Assembly: GCA_003427395.1 (NCBI GenBank) | Contig: BFEA01000216.1 | Coordinates: 968,770 to 1,016,008 of the forward strand | From: Chara braunii | Taxonomy: Eukaryota; Streptophyta; Charophyceae; Charales; Characeae | DNA length: 47,239 bases | Direction: 5' to 3' | Part shown: positions 23,318 through 34,150 of the stretch, in pieces | Position numbering within the stretch: position 1 is the stretch's first letter | Layout of the letters: the number at the start of each line of letters is the position of its first letter | Notes under the pieces: generated by a model | What the model saw: the letters and a program-made list of their open reading frames with translations, nothing else | Databases searched by the model: none | Told to the model about the DNA's origin: nothing | Position numbers and translations under genes: made by a program

Positions 23318-26300
23318 TCAAGAAGTCCTGAGATTCGACCCCGCAGAGAAGGCGTTGGTGCACGACCCACGGCCACGATGATTAGCACCGACAGAATCTG
23401 CTGTCCAGGAGGAGGGATGCGATTGCAAGAAGAACGCACGCACTCGCGCTTCGTCCTCCATGTACCTCATTCTCTTCATCCTAAGTTCGTCCTTTCGACG
23501 CTCGAGCTCTCTCTCTGCCAGCTGTACACTGTTCTCGAACAGCTGCAAGCATCTCTCCTCCTCCTCGAGAATCTGATCGATCAGGGAGCTGGTAACAGGA
23601 GGCTTGTCAACGTTGCATTCGCCAGAAGCACAACACAGTCTGCCCAAATCTGCGCTCTCGTTAGCCACTCCACACTGCCCTACACCTGCTGTTCCTTCGC
23701 CTCTCAGTCCAGCGTTCCAAGCACGATTGGCGCCTAGCCGGCCTTCAGAATGCGAATGCGTGAGGAGTCCGAGAAACAGACCGTCAGAAGGCTGCAAGAA
23801 GGACGACAGGGAAAGAAGATCTCCCGATCCGCCGCCTTTCTGGGAAGAAGATATAGTTGACTGCATCATCAACGGGGTGTCGGGCGAGAGTAGATCTACC
23901 ATACAGGAGGAAGGGGAAATTTTTCTCTTCTTTGCTGGTAGATTTGAATCGTCACTATCTGCGCTCCAACACATCATTTGATGCGGTGGACTAGGTAACG
24001 ACATAGTCGGACGGGAGAGCAAGGAGAGGGAGGTGGGCGGCGAGAATGCGCTGCAGTTAACGGTTGGATTGCAGGCAGCGGCCGCGGTGCCAGCGCAAGA
24101 CTCCCCTCTTCTGCCGCTGGTGCTCCCCCCATCTCCGCCCGCAACTCCGATTGGATGGGTAGAGTGCGAGGTCAAACTGTCGCCCGACGAGGATCTGCAG
24201 CAGTCCGCCTGCTGCTGAGCTGCAGAGCGGGGGCGATCATCTCGTTCTGAGCCGTCATTGGGGCGATCAGCAAGCACAGCAGCTGCTGCTGCTATTTCCG
24301 CTCCTCCCTCGTTGCCGCCCGTGGAAGCAGACGGCGCTGGAACCCCTTGCGCTTCCTTCTCCAATGTGTATCGAGCGCGGCGCCTCGGATCGTCATTGCC
24401 AATCTCACTGCCCCGCTTCCTTCTCACCGACCAATCTACGCTCGCACTGCTGTTACCAGCCGTCGTCGGCCCTCCTTCGTGATTGGGACAGTCTTGACCT
24501 TCCGACACGTTGGACGCGACTGGGCGCAGGGAGGCCGTCAAGGCAGCCACGAGATGAGCGTTCACCGCAACGTGCGGTTGCGGTCGAACAATTGATACCG
24601 GCGGCGGCGATACAGACCTATCATCCCCCAGCTCCCCTCTCTCTCCTCCATCGTCGTGACGGTCAGAAACATGGGACGCTGTGCATGCATCGTTCTTCAG
24701 CTGCGCAGGCTCCAGAGTCTTCCTCGCACTACCAGCCTCAGCCCCGCTGCCTCCACTCCCCACGATCATCTCTCGCATGCTAACAGCTGGAGGCATGGGA
24801 GCGGAAGCGGAAGCGGAAGCCAGCCCCGCATCGTCCTTTGTCCACTGCCCCGGGTGGGGCAATCCCGCCACGGCGCTCAGCAGGTGCTTCCGAGACGACG
24901 ATGAGAGCTCCGCGCCTGACGTCCCCGCGGCTGGTCCTGAAGGAGGGCAAGAGCCCGACACAGCAGCGGAAGCCGCCGCCGCTAAGCAATGAAGGCGTGA
25001 CACATAACTGGCCGGTGATGACACAACCGAACTGTGCAGCCGCGGAAGACCCGCCGGAGGTCCGCTTCGCACCTTCGTCGCTTCCGTGGGGTATTGCTGC
25101 GCTTGTCGCACACTCTCTCCTCGACGTGCACCCGTAAACAAATTCAACCTCGTCGTTTCCTCCTCCCCTTCGCTCGTGCTAGCTTCTGGCGTCGCCAATT
25201 GCGGAAGATCATCAGCGCACCACCCACCGCTGCTCTCCCTCTTCATTGTCATGCTACTGTCACTGCGTGGCCGGCAGGAAGAAGCCGCTGCTGCACCATA
25301 ACCTCTAGGGGCGCGGCTCGCAGCCATGTCCAACCCTTCCCCTCCTCCTACTCCTCCACTTGCTGCGGCTTCGCCTGCTGCGGCCTGATGAAACCTACGA
25401 ACCGTTTCCTGATGACCGCCCACGGCGAAGTTGTTCAGCCCTCGGTCTCGTCCTCCCACTTCCCCTCCACCATTGCTGATCAATCCCAACGTGAGCTGCC
25501 TCTGCAGCTGCGTAGAGAGGTTACCTTGAAGCTCACCATTACCGTTACCATTACCAATGCCAATGCCATAGTGTCGGGGGACCTGTTGCTGTCGTAAGGC
25601 GGCATGTTTATCGGCTGAGTACTCTTGGCAACGACTGTGATGATGATCAAGCTGATGCTGGTGCTGACTGAGGGTCTTTTCGCACACGCTATGGAAAGGA
25701 TGACGGGCCGTCGGCCCCGGTGTGAGGCCCTGGCAGGCAGCAGCAGCAGCAGGAGCAGTAGCAGCGGCACCTGGAGCAAGAGGAGCGTCAGGAGAGCTGG
25801 GAATGGCGCTGGCTGGGGAGCCTGCTGTTGTGTGAGAGCTGAATACGCGGGACTCCGGAGGAGCAGGCAAAGGCAGAGCTGTGGCAGTGATGTTACCGAA
25901 GGGGCTGGCCCCGCTGGACGTTCCATTGCACAGTGCCAACCTGGCGCCTCCTCCGCCCCCAGCGCCGCCGCCTGCGGTGGCGCAGGCGGAGCCTGATCTA
26001 CTCCTTTTCCTCGATATACTCCTGATCGGCTTAGAGTACGTAGGCGCGCAGATAGGAGCCCCCTCTCTGTCGGCGGACGGCTGCGGAGTAAAGCAGATAC
26101 AAAAGAGGCGGTTATCGCATTTAGAAGACAACAAGGAGATCGCTAACTTAAAGGAGGCTCGACCAGCGATCATTCTCGTGGGCCGTTCGACTGCGGGGAA
26201 CTCCACCCCATTGAAGGTGGTGAAAAGGGGGGGCTCAGCGAGAGGGGGCTTGTCATATCGTATAACCGGAGCTTTGTCGTGCGCATACGCCACCGAAGCG

Positions 26301-26620
26301 ACGATGTTCATGTCCGCATTCACTAGGCACCCATCTTCGTCCACCAAATGCACGTTTATAACGAATTTCCGCCGGCAGGAAGCCTTGCCACCAAGAACGA
26401 CCAGCGGTTGCTCGGACGGTTTTCCCCCATTGGCGATCTCGGCGGGGACGGTCGTGATCAGGCGGCAGCTGGGGAGGTCCGGGGAGCAGGGGGACGACGA
26501 TGACGATGGCGCTGTGGACGACGGACTTCGCGATTCCGCCAGCTCGCTCACAGAGTTCTCTCCCGACATGACTTCGGCCATCTCACGCGCGGCGTGCCTA
26601 GCGGCATTAGCCTGCCGCAC
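23318..26620 (-). CDS. Large nuclear-type protein with N-terminal folded domain and C-terminal coiled coil
   Basis: The only long uninterrupted frame in the window, about 1,100 codons on the minus strand. The first ATG is at 26581 (codon 14); the frame stays open upstream to a TAA, so 26620 may lie inside an exon. Residues about 83-177 form the only compact, non-repetitive block (VINVHLVDEDG...LFTTFNGVEFPA...SSKCDNRLFCICF), suggesting a single folded domain. Then come a basic patch (KPIRSISRKRSRS, about 197-209), long Ala/Gly/Ser/Gln/His-rich disordered stretches, a second nuclear-localisation-like motif (PAKKRKIS, about 895), an LLSLSSFLQP segment and a heptad-like helix at about 1011-1062 rich in Glu/Arg/Leu. 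This layout suggests a nuclear regulatory or scaffold protein. I do not recognise the domain family by name. No operon context; neighbours are repeats. The last 38 residues may be intron read-through. Confidence 0.75.
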   Translation of the reverse strand: MRQANAARHAAREMAEVMSGENSVSELAESRSPSSTAPSSSSSPCSPDLPSCRLITTVPAEIANGGKPSEQPLVVLGGKASCRRKFVINVHLVDEDGCLVNADMNIVASVAYAHDKAPVIRYDKPPLAEPPLFTTFNGVEFPAVERPTRMIAGRASFKLAISLLSSKCDNRLFCICFTPQPSADREGAPICAPTYSKPIRSISRKRSRSGSACATAGGGAGGGGGARLALCNGTSSGASPFGNITATALPLPAPPESRVFSSHTTAGSPASAIPSSPDAPLAPGAAATAPAAAAACQGLTPGPTARHPFHSVCEKTLSQHQHQLDHHHSRCQEYSADKHAALRQQQVPRHYGIGIGNGNGNGELQGNLSTQLQRQLTLGLISNGGGEVGGRDRGLNNFAVGGHQETVRRFHQAAAGEAAASGGVGGGEGLDMAASRAPRGYGAAAASSCRPRSDSSMTMKRESSGGWCADDLPQLATPEASTSEGEEETTRLNLFTGARRGESVRQAQQYPTEATKVRSGPPAGLPRLHSSVVSSPASYVSRLHCLAAAASAAVSGSCPPSGPAAGTSGAELSSSSRKHLLSAVAGLPHPGQWTKDDAGLASASASAPMPPAVSMREMIVGSGGSGAEAGSARKTLEPAQLKNDACTASHVSDRHDDGGERGELGDDRSVSPPPVSIVRPQPHVAVNAHLVAALTASLRPVASNVSEGQDCPNHEGGPTTAGNSSASVDWSVRRKRGSEIGNDDPRRRARYTLEKEAQGVPAPSASTGGNEGGAEIAAAAAVLADRPNDGSERDDRPRSAAQQQADCCRSSSGDSLTSHSTHPIGVAGGDGGSTSGRRGESCAGTAAAACNPTVNCSAFSPPTSLSLLSRPTMSLPSPPHQMMCWSADSDDSNLPAKKRKISPSSCMVDLLSPDTPLMMQSTISSSQKGGGSGDLLSLSSFLQPSDGLFLGLLTHSHSEGRLGANRAWNAGLRGEGTAGVGQCGVANESADLGRLCCASGECNVDKPPVTSSLIDQILEEEERCLQLFENSVQLAERELERRKDELRMKRMRYMEDEARVRAFFLQSHPSSWTADSVGANHRGRGSCTNAFSAGSNLRTS

Positions 26621-28304
26621 AGTATCCTGACCACATGCAACCGCACGCTCTTACCCGCACGCTCTGACCCTCACGACCTCTATGTCGTAAGGAAGCTTTG
26701 GAAACGAGGCCCGCAGTTAGTGGTACGCAGAATATAGGGGCGGGGCCTCAGGTCGCAGTCAGTAAACCACGCGCAGAATGTGCATCGCCTAAGGTCAGTC
26801 AGTATGGATAAACAGTACTTACATTAGGAGCAGCCCTATGCGTGCATGATGGCAGGAGTGAATTCCTCACCCTTAAGCACGCACGGTGAGAAATTGAGCA
26901 CGAACGCATTACATTTTGGGAGGTGCAAATCTCCAACAAAGCCAAGCAGGTTAAGGAAACGTGATCGTAGTCGTATACTCCCAAGGCCCCAGGTGTGCGC
27001 GCGAAAGGAAGGTCACCATCTAGCTAAAGCCCTCCGCTCTCAGAAACAGGTGGCTTACACAGGCAAAGGCGTTCACGCATCATCAATCAGATTAATCGCG
27101 CGTAACTCGCCGCCGCATCGTCCCCAGCCACGTCAGCGTGATGGATCACTGAATGAATCGTCAGGGTAATCTAGAACGACGTAACCGGATAAGGAACACA
27201 GGCAGAAGGCAAGGGTGGCGGGTGTCAAGGAAGGATCATGCCATGGAAGTGTGACGACGCCAAAGAAGAAAGGAAGGAAGGAAGTAGATTCAATGTGCCA
27301 AGGTACGGAGGAAGGCAGGAAGGAAGGAGGGAAGTGAGGGTACCACGGTGTCTGACAGAAAGAGCGTTCTATATAGAAGAACGTTTTGTCTCGAAAAACA
27401 ACCTTACCATGAGTCCGTCGATCGAAAATCAATGCGTCAATAGTTTGTGAGTGCGCGGGGTAGGAAAGGAAATAACGCAACGAAGTTGACAGACAGGTAT
27501 CGAGCGCTGGCACAAGGAAAAGAAGTATGCAACGCAAACGGTGTAAGGAGGATAAAATACTAGCAGAGGAGTTGAAAGACGACTTATCTACAGGAGGAGG
27601 TCTTTATTAAAAGGAGAAGCACAGTGACGGGAGCAGCTGTTCTGTTCTATGCAATTGGGAAAGCTGAAGAGAAGTAGCGCTGAAGGGGACCAAAGGGACA
27701 AGAAGATCTCCTCACACCCTGCTAATGCTGACCTGTATCACTCCCTTACGAACTCCATGGCTAAGCTCGCAGAGCCGTGGTCGAAGCGTGGACATACAAA
27801 CACAAAAAAACACCACCACCGCACACACAAGCACGCGCTGAGGCACACACATAGCAAGGTCAGACGGTGAGGAAGGGGGTGAAGTTAATTGTCTCGATCG
27901 GGGGGAAGGGTGTTGAATGGGAAGTGTGATACATTTAAGATTCACCTCGTCGGAAAAATGCAGGAATATAAGTACGCCGTTAGTCGCCGCTACGTCTGTT
28001 TTGTGCTTGCATGCCACGAAAGTCTGCTTCATATTTCATAGACCACTCTCATGCCTACTGTTATCAGTGAGCGTCTGATATCGAAGAGCGGCTTATTGGA
28101 CAACCCACACGGGACGCTTAATGACGTGTCGTTTTTAACTCCCAAAAATAAAAAGTATGTTCATATGGACAGTAGCGCACAATAGAAAAGAGCAAGCAGG
28201 GGGGGGAGAAAATCGGGAGGCAACCTGCCTCACACCGCTCAAGCCCAGCCAGCCAGTTTCGCGATCGTCGTGCGTAGAAAAAAGCGTGCGTGACCAGTAG
28301 TAGC
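26621..28304. other. Upstream flank of the 23318-26620 gene, no assigned gene
   Basis: On the minus strand this precedes the large protein gene and may hold its promoter, 5' untranslated region or an upstream exon. It includes GGAAGGAAGG-type repeats (27265-27330). No TATA box or exon could be assigned. Confidence 0.4.
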
Positions 28305-28560
28305 CGAGCAGCTGGCTCACTGTAATAAAAGCTGAGTACCCTAGCTCGCAACTCCTTGTCAGCGTACTTCAGACCTACATTCCCCTTTCTCATAGTCAGT
28401 TTCTCTCTCCCTGACGATGCTCTTCTTCGCTGTATGTTCCTATATGGCCCTCTCGAGCAGCTGGCTCACTGTAATANAAGCTGAGTACCCTAGCTCGCAA
28501 CTCCTTGTCAGCGTACTTCAGACCTACATTCCCCTTTCTCATAGTCAGTTTCTCTCTCCC
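28305..28560. repeat. Perfect 106-bp duplication separated by 43 bp
   Basis: 28305-28410 recurs at 28454-28560 (GAGCAGCTGGCTCACTGTAA through GTCAGTTTCTCTCTCCC), identical apart from one N in the second copy. The perfect identity and the N suggest an assembly or gap-filling duplicate, although a very recent tandem duplication is possible. Confidence 0.88.
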
Positions 28561-30059
28561 GACTCCTGCTCCTGCTCCTCCACGTCGTAGCATTCCTCCC
28601 TGTGTTCCTCTTTCCTCACCACCAGAAATAAAATTGGCCGAACCCTTTCTACCGCCCTGTACTTCCCACTTGCTGCACACGCCCCTACAACACGCCTAAT
28701 GCTGCTTTCTCTCTGAGGTGGCCGAGATGGAATACGATCGGCCTCGCTTCACGTTCAGCCCCAATTTCCTCCTCCCCGCTAGAGGACTCTCAAAGTCAGG
28801 CTCGGCAACAGCCGACGAGCTACTTGGAGGCCAAGTACGAGAACAGGCAAGCTCGTGCCGACTGTGATGGTGGCGTGCCACTTTCCTATCCACCAGGAGT
28901 GAGTAAACAAGCAATTACGCAAGCGCCTCTGGGGAAGAATAGGCTCCCCCGCCGCTAACCTCGAATAGGAGAGAGTGGAGGAGAGATGGGAGAACGGAGG
29001 AAGAGAAAGCAGGGAGGGGAACTCAGAGTCAACGACGCACGTCTCTCTCCTCTCCTCCTCTTTACTATTCCATCCCTCGCTCTCGTCTTCTCTTCCTTTC
29101 TCTTCCTGTTCCCATGCTTTTCATTGCTTTCACGCCACTTCTCCTGGGAATCATTCACCAACTGAACGGGGTCGGTTCCGCCTGACGCGTTCCAGACGCT
29201 GGTTGGATCGCTGGCTCGTTATGCTGGCTGATCTGGCTGGCTGACTGGCTAGCTGGCTGGCCGGTGGGCAGGCTGGCTGGGTTGCAGGCGGGCGGGCTGG
29301 CAAGACGGTGGGTGAACAGGCGAACGGGCGAACAAGCGACGCGGTGGATCTGCGGGCGGGCGGGCGGGCGGGTAGGCGGGCGGGTAGGTGGGCGGGCAGG
29401 CGGGAAGGTACAGGGCAGCGGGCTTGGGGAAGGTGCCTGCGGCGGAGGGTTGAATCGGATGGTTCCTGCCGTGGCACTCAACCTCTGCGGTCCATAGTCT
29501 TGGCTCAGGGTAATACTCCACAGTACACCGGCCAAGTCCCCTGGAGAACAACAGGGAGTATACCGAAGCCTACTTACAGACCAGGCGAGGGCCATTCTGG
29601 TGAGTGACCGAGATCATTTCATACATGTACCGGGTGAGCGCCCTTGAATAGGATAGGCGCATCAGGAAACCAGTACAGACGACCAGTCAGTAGCATGCAC
29701 AGACGATCCTCGGACCTATGAACCCGCGCTCGGACCAAGCGGCTGACTGCCTCCAGAACATCAGCGCGAGCGGCCACGCAGATCCAGTTCCTTCCCCTCG
29801 CCATGCCCAATGAATCAGCCCCCTTCCGCTTTCTCATGATTGCCGCACACATTCCCACATCGGTCAGCGCTTCGGTCACTCGGAGTTTGACGAGGGGGAT
29901 GCCTCCCTGCCCTCACGGTCCGGCTCTGGCTCTTTGCGCATGCAACCCCGCTCTGGGCGGAAGGCGTGTAACTGCGCGAAGAGGCAGCAAGTTCGCCAAC
30001 TTGGCGCGCTTAGAGCACAGTCGGCCCGCGGGGAAAGGAGCGCACGGTCGAGCCCCGCG

Positions 30060-30064
<5 letters not shown>
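28561..30064. other. Non-coding, G+C-rich low-complexity patches
   Basis: Contains a GGCT-rich tract (29215-29290) and a GGGCGGGCGG-rich tract (29347-29408) with many closely spaced G-triplets, so quadruplex formation is possible on the plus strand. The Pro/Ala-rich minus-strand frames here reflect these repeats. No gene is supported. Confidence 0.5.

Positions 30065-30104
<40 letters not shown>
30065..30104. repeat. (GA)n microsatellite
   Basis: Pure GA dinucleotide run. Confidence 0.97.
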
Positions 30105-30110
<6 letters not shown>

Positions 30111-31330
30111 CTCGTACGACAAACGAGGGACGATTCGAACAACCCACCGAGGCCCTGGGAGTTTCAACTACTGAAGTTCACTTCCAACAAGACGGATTGA
30201 TCCTGCAACCCGCGTTGTCGCCAAACCAGGTGAGAAGGCTGCCCAAGTTCTTGGGCCGGATTCCGCCATTCTCAACTGAACATGAGAACAATTGACAAAC
30301 TCGACAACAATATATGCGAAAAAAATGGAAAACATTTATGAACAACGAGAGTGAAAAAAGGGTGCGGCTGTCGGTATGAAGTAGAAACGGAAACTTCATC
30401 CGTCTCGCCCTCGGGACTATTTTGGTGGTGCGATTCGCTTGGTCTACGATCCCCTTGCAGGCTCTTGCCCTGCGAGACTAGCCCGCGGTCGAGCGCCCGA
30501 AGTCATTCGGCAGTAGCCCAACTCCGAGATTCTCAACTGAAGGTGTCCGGCATTAACTGAGGCCAGATACATTCTTCAAGCAACTCCCGCCGAGGATAGC
30601 GCGAGTATGCCCTCCTCCTTCCTCCATTCGTCGACCACCTAAACTGTCCGTTATTGCGCAAACAAGGTTGGTCCAACTGTGAGGACCCCGCTTTTGGTGT
30701 ACTGTGAGGAGTGCGAGGATGGTGAGGACCCGCTCTTTTCTTCTTTTGAGTGAGGACCCCCTTCTTTTTGGGATAAGTCGCAAAATACCCACATAAGTTG
30801 AGATAGCTGCCAAATTCCCCTAAAAGATGTGGGTAGCGCCAAATGTCCCTCTGACCTATGTATCAACCGTGGGCCCGATGATTGCATGCGGTCATGGTCA
30901 TGCCCGTGGGGGCCAACCACGGGGGCCAGGTGCGGCCAAAACCCCCGTCATTTTTAATTCCTAGAATCCTATGTCAATATATATATATGGGGTTGTAGGG
31001 TTTGAAATTCCCTACATACTCATTGGGGTTATAGGGTTTGAAATTTCCTACATCCCTTTTTTTTTTTTTGGATTTTGATGTTTTTTTATGATTTTTAAAA
31101 AATAGAAAACGAAAAAAAAAAGTATTAAAATCAAAAGAAACACAATAAAAAAAGGGAACTTTCTGGTCGGATAAACATGGTGCACATGTTTCTTTGATGC
31201 TTATTTTTACCGACATATGCAAATATAAAAGGGAAAAAAAAAGATAATAATGAAAAGAAAAACCAAACCCGTTTTCTTTTTTTTTCCTTCTTTTTTTTTC
31301 GTTTTTGATAGACACACATAGTATCACGTA
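30105..31330. other. Non-coding with small local repeats
   Basis: GTGAGGACC recurs at about 30679, 30731 and 30749. A roughly 30-base unit (GGGGTT-TAGGGTTTGAAATT) occurs twice at about 30989-31054. Beyond that the sequence is A+T-rich with poly-A/T runs. No gene is seen. Confidence 0.5.
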
Positions 31331-31439
31331 CTGATTGATTTATTGATTGATTGATTGACTGTGATTGGTTGATTGATTGATTGATTGACTGTGATTGGTT
31401 GATTGATTAAAAAAAAAACAAGAACGAAGTTCAACACGC

Positions 31440-31482
<43 letters not shown>
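31331..31482. repeat. (TGAT)n and (GT)n simple repeats beside a gap
   Basis: TTGATTGATTGAC units alternate with GTGATTGG at 31331-31408. A GT run from about 31445 ends at the gap. Confidence 0.95.
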
Positions 31483-32267
31483 NNNNNNNNNNNNNNNNNN
31501 NNNNNNNNNNNNNNNNNNNNNNNNNNNNNNNNNNNNNNNNNNNNNNNNNNNNNNNNNNNNNNNNNNNNNNNNNNNNNNNNNNNNNNNNNNNNNNNNNNNN
31601 NNNNNNNNNNNNNNNNNNNNNNNNNNNNNNNNNNNNNNNNNNNNNNNNNNNNNNNNNNNNNNNNNNNNNNNNNNNNNNNNNNNNNNNNNNNNNNNNNNNN
31701 NNNNNNNNNNNNNNNNNNNNNNNNNNNNNNNNNNNNNNNNNNNNNNNNNNNNNNNNNNNNNNNNNNNNNNNNNNNNNNNNNNNNNNNNNNNNNNNNNNNN
31801 NNNNNNNNNNNNNNNNNNNNNNNNNNNNNNNNNNNNNNNNNNNNNNNNNNNNNNNNNNNNNNNNNNNNNNNNNNNNNNNNNNNNNNNNNNNNNNNNNNNN
31901 NNNNNNNNNNNNNNNNNNNNNNNNNNNNNNNNNNNNNNNNNNNNNNNNNNNNNNNNNNNNNNNNNNNNNNNNNNNNNNNNNNNNNNNNNNNNNNNNNNNN
32001 NNNNNNNNNNNNNNNNNNNNNNNNNNNNNNNNNNNNNNNNNNNNNNNNNNNNNNNNNNNNNNNNNNNNNNNNNNNNNNNNNNNNNNNNNNNNNNNNNNNN
32101 NNNNNNNNNNNNNNNNNNNNNNNNNNNNNNNNNNNNNNNNNNNNNNNNNNNNNNNNNNNNNNNNNNNNNNNNNNNNNNNNNNNNNNNNNNNNNNNNNNNN
32201 NNNNNNNNNNNNNNNNNNNNNNNNNNNNNNNNNNNNNNNNNNNNNNNNNNNNNNNNNNNNNNNNNNN
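31483..32267. other. Assembly gap (785 N)
   Basis: Run of unknown bases following a (GT)n tract. Frames spanning it are artefacts. Confidence 1.
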
Positions 32268-32742
32268 GGGGGACATTGGAGGGTAACTCCCCATAATTTT
32301 TTCAATTTTGTTTTTCATGAATAATATTATTTTTTAATTAAAAACTAGGTTGTTGGATCGGACACCCGAGACCCCCTCTGACCGTCCGGGATGTCCGACG
32401 GGACGTCTGGTCGGACGTCGGACCGGATAGGGTATGTCCGACCTAGCGCAAAAACGAAAAAAATACAAAAAAAAAAAAAAAATGAAAAAAATAATGTGGC
32501 TTCCACCTTGCATTAGGTGTATGCCACCAAATTTTTGGATCATTTGGTCCAGTAGAATAAACAATAAAAATCTTCAAAGATTCTAATCCCCACCTATACC
32601 CCTCCTATCCCCACCAAAACCCATCGTACCCCCGGCCCCAACCTGTCACCAAATGCTGAGAAACATCTGGAAATTTTTGCGGGGGGTCTGTAGGGCATGC
32701 GCAACACTGTAATACATATATATATATATATCGTCTCAAACA
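32268..32742. other. Non-coding, A+T-rich
   Basis: Poly-A tracts, a CGGAC-rich segment (32358-32440) and a TA run (32717-32731). No gene is seen. Confidence 0.5.
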
Positions 32743-33014
32743 GGGTAACCAGCGTTCGGGACGGGCCGAACGCCTGAACCCGAACGCCCGAACCCGAACG
32801 CCCGAACCCGAACGCCCGAATGTATGGGACCCCTTAGGGATGCGTTCGGCCGTTCGGGCCGGAAGCGAACCCAAAAAAAAAAAAAAAAAAAAAAAAATGT
32901 TCATTAAAAAACTCTGAAAAAAAGATATGTTATGGAGAAAAATAAATTAAATAAGATTTGCCTGAGCATTACATCCGAATTCCTTACCAAATTTGAAATA
33001 AAGATGAAATACGG
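32743..33014. repeat. Dispersed repeat family A, copy 2 (interrupted)
   Basis: Starts GGGTAACCAGCGTTCGG and matches 15804-16013. A 14-base unit (CCGAACGCCCGAAC) is present here in about four tandem copies (32768-32820) but only once in copy 1. Similarity stops abruptly at 33014, where the TGTCGG repeat begins, while copy 1 continues for about 490 more bases. This is the pattern of an LTR element inserted into an older repeat. Confidence 0.85.
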
Positions 33015-33983
33015 TGTCGGCGCGAATACCCTTATAAGGGTATCCGCCCTGGTTTTTGCAAGTGACAGAGAAATAGCTTTGATTTAAAGTTCAAGTATAC
33101 CGCGCTAGGCGCGGCTGCGTCAGTGACTTACGCTGACTGGATGGTTGACTATAATAGAGAGTGCGTGGGCGCACAGGTTCAGGGCGCGCGTGATTTTTCC
33201 TTGTCGTTGATTATAAAGCCGGCGCGGACGCCGGTCGGTTTAACCTTGTTTTATTTTTATTTATTTTTGATTAACTAGGAATTAAGGATATTCTCTTTTG
33301 ACCGAGGCGAGCGCGCGTGCGAGGACGACGGCATCGACAACGACGATGCGACCTTGTGCGGTAAGTGGGGCGGTGTAGGATCGCGCATGGGGGCGGCTAC
33401 GACATGGTTTGGGTAGGCGGGCGCGAATACTTAGCGGCCGCGGGTTTGGGTGCAGGCAAGAACGATGCCCAGGCCGTTTTTTTTGGGTCTAGGCACTGCG
33501 CTGCATCACCTTATATTGGGTTTCGCGCAGGCTAACCCCAGGCTTGGGCTTAGCCCTATGGGTTACGACGTTGGACTATGGCTACGAAGGCTCAATGGTC
33601 GAGGCCGGTGGGCGTCGGCACATCAGCGGCGGAGCGTCATGGAGGAGACTGAGGGGGTTGAGGGGCCGACGGGGCTATCCCCTTTTGGTTTTGTTAGTAG
33701 GCGCGGCAAACGGACCTGATCCAAGGGACCGGTAGGGTATCAGCAGTCCTCGCCCCTTGTTTAGGATTTTTTGTATGTTTTATTTTTTATTTTATTTTAT
33801 TTTATGTTTTTTTTTTTTTTTTTTTTTCTCTATTATTATTCGCGGTCCCGTTTTAATTCGGGATGCGGTACCACGGTTGGTCGTTCAAATCTCAAAGAGC
33901 CACGGGTGGGGTATTACCACAGGTCCGTCGGGACATCCGTTAAAGTCGGAGCGGTACAGGGAAGATTAGGCTGGCCCGTGCGT
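33015..33983 (+). repeat. Left LTR (5' LTR), upstream part
   Basis: Positions 33015-33943 align with 46322-47239 from the first base, at a few percent divergence with small indels. Shared features are an 18-base palindrome (ATACCCTTATAAGGGTAT, 33026-33043), a TATAAA with a CCGGCG/CGCCGG hairpin, a GTAAGT splice-donor-like site at 33361 and a T-rich tract near 33780-33830. The true right edge is obscured by the chimera; sequence resuming at 34151 probably continues the LTR. Confidence 0.75.
33212..33234 (+). promoter_or_regulatory. Candidate LTR TATA box plus hairpin
   Basis: TATAAA at 33212-33217 is followed by a perfect 6-bp stem (CCGGCG / CGCCGG, 33219-33234). Both are conserved in the right LTR at 46519 onwards. 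The position inside an LTR fits a U3 promoter, but no start site can be shown. Confidence 0.35.
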
Positions 33984-34150
33984 ATGTGTATAAGAGACAG
34001 ATGTAAGCTGGGTATAAGAAAATAAAGCATTGAGAGATTACGAACTATTGTTTACAAAGTTTGACTTGGAGTGGCGAGAGTACTTATTTTTGTGGTTTGG
34101 CGTGCATGTGGGCTGTCTCTTATACACATCTAGATGTGTATAAGAGACAG
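33984..34150. other. Mate-pair library artefact (Tn5 mosaic ends plus displaced fragment)
   Basis: 33984-34000 is 17 bases of the Tn5 mosaic end. 34001-34110 is a 110-base copy of 37767-37876. 34113-34150 is exactly two head-to-head 19-base mosaic ends (CTGTCTCTTATACACATCT plus its reverse complement), the junction adaptor of Nextera mate-pair libraries. The sequence before the insert (about 33908-33981) is repeated after it (34151-34229) with small differences, as if two LTR copies were joined. This is not biological sequence. Confidence 0.97.

Noticed and set aside
23309-26630. Plus-strand frames up to 249 codons across the large gene
   Set aside because: Antisense shadows of the 1,100-codon minus-strand frame in G+C-rich DNA.
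29151-29595. Pro/Ala-rich minus-strand protein
   Set aside because: Generated by GGCT/GGGCGG simple repeats. Several overlapping frames are equally open.
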